DNA of 64,000 nucleotides, from NCBI RefSeq assembly GCF_003086695.1, contig NZ_CP025999.1, positions 546,820-610,819 on the forward strand. Reading direction: 5' to 3'. Each line of letters starts with the position of its first letter. The first letter of the stretch is position 1. Shown piece after piece: positions 60,908-64,000 of this stretch. The notes beneath the pieces are model-generated. The model did not search any database. It was not told the DNA's origin and was given only the letters and a program-made list of their open reading frames with translations. This stretch comes from Stenotrophomonas sp. SAU14A_NAIMI4_8 (GTDB lineage: Bacteria > Pseudomonadota > Gammaproteobacteria > Xanthomonadales > Xanthomonadaceae). Made by a program: the position numbers and the translations under genes.

Positions 60908-62032
60908 ATGGTTGCGAAGGATCGCCTGCAGTTTCTTGATGCCCTGCGTGGCCTGGCGGCCGTGTACGTCGTGCTGTTCCATGTGCAGTCGATGCCCGCA
61001 CCTGCCTTGCCGGTGGCGGCGGCCTGGCTGCCGGCCGTGCAGATGGGGGCGACCGGCGTCGCGCTCTTCTTCGTGATCAGCGCGTTTTCCCTGTGCTACA
61101 CCATGCCCCGGCACCATGCCAGCGGCAGGCCGCTGCTCAGCTTCTACCTGCACCGCTTCCTGCGCATCGCGCCGCTCTTCTATGTGCTGTTGATGTTTTC
61201 CCTGTTCCGCGATGGCCGCGGCGATCACCCTGGCCATTCATGGGGCGAGATCGCGGCGAACCTGTCCTTCACCTTCAACCTTTTCCCGGGGTGGGAACAG
61301 GGCATCGTATGGGCCAGCTGGGCGGTGGGCGTGGAGATGCTGTTCTACGCCATCTTCCCTGCGCTCTACCTGCTGGTCGGCAAGCCGCGCAGCGCCTGGC
61401 TGCTGATGGTGGGGCTGCAGGTGCTGGTGGTGTTGGCCTGGCTGGGCTGGCTCGGCCCGCGCATGGCAGCGTCATTGAGTGACTATGGGTGGCTGCGCCA
61501 CGCCCCGGTCTTTGCGATGGGGCTGGTGGCCTTCCACGCCTTTGGCGCGCTGTCCCGATTGCCGGCGCAGCGCGCGCGGCAATGGGCCCACGGCTTGAAT
61601 CTGCTGGGTGTGCTGCTGCTTCTGCTCGCCGCGTCCGCGATCTGGTGGCCTGCCGCCGGCCCTTGGCAGTGGCAGCTGTCAGGCATGGCATACCTGTGCC
61701 TGTTGCTGGGCTTCTCGCAGTGCCCGCCAGGTTGGCTCGTCAACCGCTGGACCGCATGGTTGGGAGCCGTGAGCTACTCGCTGTATCTCGGCCACCCGAT
61801 CGTGATTGCGGTGCTCGGTCCCGTCTTCGCGCGGGTGCTTGAAGTGCAGGGCGGCACTCTCGGCTATCTGCTGTGCGCTTCGATCACGTTGCTGGTGGTG
61901 CTGCCCTTGGCTGCACTCGGCCATCGTTTCGTGGAAGCGCCGATGATTCGCTTGGGCAAGCGGTTGCTGTCGCCCGCGATGCCGCTGCACACCGCCGCCG
62001 CAAATGGGCAGCGTGATGGTGGCGCACGCTAG
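60908..62032 (+). CDS. Acyltransferase family 3 membrane protein (OafA/YrhL-like)
   Basis: A 374-residue integral membrane protein with about ten helices. The opening DRLQFLDALRGLAAVYVVLFHV carries the catalytic His of family 3 acyltransferases, then FFVISAFSLCYTMPRH, FYLHRFLRIAPLFYVLL and WAVGVEMLFYAIFPALYLL. These enzymes O-acetylate surface sugars or peptidoglycan-linked polymers. ATG 60908 chosen; GTG 60890 is also possible. Confidence 0.9.
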   Translation: MVAKDRLQFLDALRGLAAVYVVLFHVQSMPAPALPVAAAWLPAVQMGATGVALFFVISAFSLCYTMPRHHASGRPLLSFYLHRFLRIAPLFYVLLMFSLFRDGRGDHPGHSWGEIAANLSFTFNLFPGWEQGIVWASWAVGVEMLFYAIFPALYLLVGKPRSAWLLMVGLQVLVVLAWLGWLGPRMAASLSDYGWLRHAPVFAMGLVAFHAFGALSRLPAQRARQWAHGLNLLGVLLLLLAASAIWWPAAGPWQWQLSGMAYLCLLLGFSQCPPGWLVNRWTAWLGAVSYSLYLGHPIVIAVLGPVFARVLEVQGGTLGYLLCASITLLVVLPLAALGHRFVEAPMIRLGKRLLSPAMPLHTAAANGQRDGGAR

Positions 62033-62040
62033 AATGAAGC

Positions 62041-62055
62041 GCCCCGTCGCGGGGC
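62041..62055 (+). terminator. GC hairpin after the acyltransferase gene
   Basis: GCCCCGTCGCGGGGC, a perfect 6-bp stem, 9 bp after the stop codon. No T run, so a weak call. Confidence 0.4.
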
Positions 62056-62077
62056 ATCAGTTCTGGAAGTTCTGCCC

Positions 62078-62167
62078 ATGATCGTGTTCCACCTGCCGCC
62101 GCCCCTCGCCACTGGCCTGCTCATGGCGCTACCGCGCCGCCCGTTGCTGAGCGGCCGGCCGCGATGA
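62078..62167 (+). CDS. 29-codon ORF coupled to the phosphatase gene
   Basis: An ATG frame of 29 residues (MIVFHLPPPLATGLLMALPR...) whose TGA overlaps the ATG of the histidine phosphatase (ATGA). It is too short for a known domain. It could be a translational leader, or the remnant of a longer cobalamin gene. No other evidence of coding. Confidence 0.3.
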   Translation: MIVFHLPPPLATGLLMALPRRPLLSGRPR

Positions 62168-62742
62168 TCCTCGATCTGGTCCGCCACGCCGCCAATGGTC
62201 GCGATGAATTCCTGGACGGCCGCACCGACCCACCGCAGCTTGCGCGTCTGCCGCAGGAACTGGTCGATGCCTACGCCGCGCAGGAATGGCAGCGGGTGAT
62301 CAGCTCACCGCGCCTGCGTTCGCTGCACACCGCCATGGCGCTGGCCACGCCGCGCGGGCTGGACGTGGAAGCCGACGAGGAATGGGAGGAGCTGGATTTC
62401 GGTGACTGGGACGGGCAGAGCCTGTTCGATCTGCCGGAAGATGCGCTGGCCGCGTTCCATGCCGATCCGCATGCCTTCCCGCCGCCGCACGGCGAAAGCT
62501 GGGGGCACTTCGAGCGCCGCATCGCGCGTGCGTTGGACCGTCTGCTGGACGAGGAGGACGCCGCGCCGACCGTGGTGGTCAGCCATGGCGGACCGCTGCG
62601 GATGGTGCTGTCGCTGGTCTGTGGCCTGCCGCTGTCGCTGTGCTGGGCGCTGCGCATCGACCACGGCACGCGCCTGCGGGTGTGGGTCGAGCGCGGTGAA
62701 GTGGGGTTGGTGGGCGAACTGCTGGAGCTGCAGCAGCCCTGA
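62164..62742 (+). CDS. Histidine phosphatase, CobC-like
   Basis: A 192-residue phosphoglycerate-mutase-fold phosphatase. The phospho-His is in MILDLVRHAANG, the family's RHG motif reduced to RHA. SSPRLRSLHTA, WEELDFGDWDGQ and VVVSHGGPLRMVL complete the active site. Sequence pattern and the nearby btuB/riboswitch suggest alpha-ribazole phosphatase (CobC), acting late in cobalamin assembly. A general small-molecule phosphatase is the alternative. Confidence 0.82.
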   Translation: MILDLVRHAANGRDEFLDGRTDPPQLARLPQELVDAYAAQEWQRVISSPRLRSLHTAMALATPRGLDVEADEEWEELDFGDWDGQSLFDLPEDALAAFHADPHAFPPPHGESWGHFERRIARALDRLLDEEDAAPTVVVSHGGPLRMVLSLVCGLPLSLCWALRIDHGTRLRVWVERGEVGLVGELLELQQP

Positions 62743-62748
62743 GTGCGT

Positions 62749-62838
62749 CGCCGGGCAGGGCCCGGCGCTACCCGACGAATACCGGGCCATGCCCGGCGGA
62801 GACGCGCGCACACCGGTAGCGCCGGGCCATGCCCGGCG
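62749..62838. repeat. Three SMAG palindromes
   Basis: CGCCGGGCAGGGCCCGGCG then CTAC (62749-62771), a partial copy ACCGGGCCATGCCCGGCGG (62781-62800), and GTAGCGCCGGGCC (62816-62838). Between convergent genes. Confidence 0.8.
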
Positions 62839-62850
62839 AGCGCGGCGACC

Positions 62851-63207
62851 TCAATCTTCGTCGGCGCTGTCTGTGTCGTTGTCGTTGCCGCCGTCATCGA
62901 AGCGCTGCTCGTGCACCGGGCCCGAGGCCGGGCCGGCAGCCTTCAACGGGTGTGCGGCAATGCGCGCTTCGTAGTCCTGTACCAGCGCTTCGCGCTGCGG
63001 CTCGCTCAGCTCCTGCCAGTGGCAGTCCAGCAGTGCGCCTTCCAGCGAATAGAGCAGGTTCAGGCTGGGCTTGAAGCCGGCCCGCTTGACCTTCACGAAG
63101 GCCCCGACCGCGCCCAGCGCGGCCAGGTCCTCGCGGCTGCGCAGACCGACCTGGCGCAGCCAGGCCGCACTCTTCGGGCCGATGTTGCGCAGCTTGGCCG
63201 CGCTCAT
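62851..63207 (-). CDS. TfoX C-terminal-domain protein
   Basis: A 118-residue protein matching the C-terminal (helix-hairpin-helix) half of TfoX/Sxy: LRNIGPKSAAWLRQVGLRSREDLAALGAVGAFVKVKRAG, NLLYSLEGALLDCHWQEL. The N-terminal TfoX domain is absent. An acidic tail (GGNDNDTDSADED) follows. TfoX proteins regulate competence; a stand-alone C-terminal domain is common but uncharacterised. It overlaps msrC by 4 bp. Confidence 0.85.
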   Translation of the reverse strand: MSAAKLRNIGPKSAAWLRQVGLRSREDLAALGAVGAFVKVKRAGFKPSLNLLYSLEGALLDCHWQELSEPQREALVQDYEARIAAHPLKAAGPASGPVHEQRFDDGGNDNDTDSADED

Positions 63208-63686
63208 CCCAACGCCTCCACGAACACGCGGGCGATGGCTTCCAGGCCGGCCTGGTCGTCACCATCGAAGCGGGCGACCTTGGGGCTGTCGATGTCGAAC
63301 ACGCCGATCAGTTCATCGCCGCGCAGCAGCGGCACCACCAGTTCCGAACGCGAGGCCGAATCGCAGGCGATGTGGCCGGGGAAGGCATCCACGTCCTCCA
63401 CGCGCTGGGTCACGCGCTGGCTGGCGGCGGCACCGCACACGCCCTTGTCCAGCGGAATGCGCACGCAGGCGGGCAGGCCCTGGAACGGGCCGACGACCAG
63501 CTCCTTGCCGTCGTACAGGTAGAAGCCCACCCAGTTCAGGTCGGGCAGGGCGTGGTAGACCAGTGCAGAGAGGTTGGCCGCATTGGCGATGCGGTCGGTC
63601 TCGCCGTAGACCAGGCCACGGGCCTGTTCCAGCAGCTGGGCGTATTGTTCCGGCTTGCTGCCGGTAAGCGAGGCGTTGGCGAACAT
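63204..63686 (-). CDS. msrC: Free methionine-(R)-sulfoxide reductase (GAF type)
   Basis: A 160-residue GAF-domain enzyme reducing free methionine-R-sulfoxide in the cytoplasm. The three catalytic/resolving cysteines C74, C84 and C108 are present (ACVRIPLDKGVCGAAA, HIACDSASRSELVVPL) with the spacing of E. coli fRMsr C84, C94 and C118. Pairs functionally with msrB elsewhere in the window. Confidence 0.93.
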   Translation of the reverse strand: MFANASLTGSKPEQYAQLLEQARGLVYGETDRIANAANLSALVYHALPDLNWVGFYLYDGKELVVGPFQGLPACVRIPLDKGVCGAAASQRVTQRVEDVDAFPGHIACDSASRSELVVPLLRGDELIGVFDIDSPKVARFDGDDQAGLEAIARVFVEALG

Positions 63687-63755
63687 GGCCGCAGTCTAGC
63701 AAGCGCGCCCGGCCAGCGATAATGAACGCTCTGTTGCCCTGCTGGAGCCCTTGCC

Positions 63756-64000
63756 ATGCCGTTGCCCACCGTGTTGCCACCGGCGCTGTTCGTCACCGGC
63801 ACCGATACCGAGATCGGCAAGACCGCGGCCAGTACCGCGCTGCTGCACGCGCTGCGCCGGCGCGGCCTGCGCGCGGTGGGCATGAAGCCGGTGGCCAGTG
63901 GCAGCCACGATCTGGGCGAAGGGCTGCGCAACGACGATGCGCTGGCGCTGCAGGCGGCCAGTGACCCGGTGCCGGCCTATGCCGATCTGAACCCGTATGC
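63756..64000 (+). CDS. bioD: Dethiobiotin synthetase BioD, truncated by window end
   Basis: The first 81 residues of Bio[25 protein letters not shown] is the P-loop (GxxxxGKT), followed by VGMKPVASG with the catalytic Lys, and the beginning of the DAPA-binding region. BioD closes the ureido ring of biotin using ATP and CO2. GGAG lies 9 bases before the ATG. The frame is still open at the right edge. Confidence 0.9.
   Translation, partial: MPLPTVLPPALFVTGTDTEIGKTAASTALLHALRRRGLRAVGMKPVASGSHDLGEGLRNDDALALQAASDPVPAYADLNPY

Noticed and set aside
1..64000. rRNA, tRNA, insertion sequences, prophage or attachment sites
   Set aside because: I looked for conserved rRNA stretches, cloverleaf arms, transposase and phage proteins and saw none.

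Overview
The window is a 64-kb piece of a GC-rich gammaproteobacterial chromosome, very probably Stenotrophomonas (Xanthomonadaceae). The clearest sign is the many short palindromes that start with GTAG (GTAGCGCCGGGC..., GTAGAGTCGAGC..., GTAGGTGCCAAC..., GTAGATCCACGC...). These match the SMAG/REP-like repeats known from Stenotrophomonas maltophilia. The gene content fits: fabA-fabB, a dadR-dadA-alr cluster, a riboswitch-controlled btuB, an ECF42-type sigma factor with YCII/DGPF and VOC neighbours, and Xanthomonadaceae small proteins (DUF3247, DUF3297, DUF3016). I see no rRNA, tRNA, insertion sequence, prophage or CRISPR. The last gene (bioD) runs off the right edge.

Layout. 0-7.6 kb: a LysR regulator divergent from a serine hydrolase/MFS pair, a CSS-motif EAL phosphodiesterase, the D-Ala/D-Ser/Gly permease cycA, and a lytic transglycosylase. 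7.6-11.3 kb: an exported TPR protein divergent from an NHL-propeller/LytM-like fusion. 11.3-15.1 kb: the ECF42 sigma locus (two YCII proteins, two VOC proteins, sigma factor), with a 530-bp nested palindrome in its middle. 15.1-19.9 kb: a four-gene run of exported proteins ending in a CsgG-like lipoprotein; I cannot assign it to a described system. 20.2-31.6 kb: an M28 peptidase, a LytS/LytR-type two-component pair, a membrane protein, an MpaB/DUF2236 protein, an M13 metallopeptidase and a PAS-GGDEF-EAL protein. 31.6-41.5 kb: a LysR regulator divergent from DoxX/dioxygenase/esterase genes, a Na+/H+ antiporter, small conserved proteins, motAB, msrB and two low-complexity small proteins. 41.7-48.2 kb: dadR/dadA/alr, a DUF3016 protein, a hybrid histidine kinase and small proteins. 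48.4-54.1 kb: rsmC-rsuA-HAD operon, fabB-fabA, dinB. 54.4-64 kb: a metallo-beta-lactamase-fold protein, an NmrA-like reductase divergent from a LysR regulator with a methyltransferase, gph, btuB with its cobalamin riboswitch, an acyltransferase, a CobC-like phosphatase, a TfoX C-terminal protein with msrC, and bioD.

Working together: dadR, dadA, alr and the separate cycA form a D-/L-alanine uptake and catabolism set. fabA-fabB is the unsaturated fatty acid branch. The ECF42 sigma factor probably drives the YCII/VOC genes next to it. Two c-di-GMP phosphodiesterases and motAB point to control of motility.

The main non-coding signal is three repeat classes: (i) GTAG/SMAG palindromes, some in composite arrays; (ii) GGGGTC...GACCCC hairpins, one of which supplies the last codons of motB; (iii) four copies of a longer branched stem-loop (11.85, 12.11, 20.01 and 54.18 kb), two of them nested inside the large palindrome. 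Class iii is the best candidate for something undescribed, followed by the 15-20 kb exported-protein cluster.
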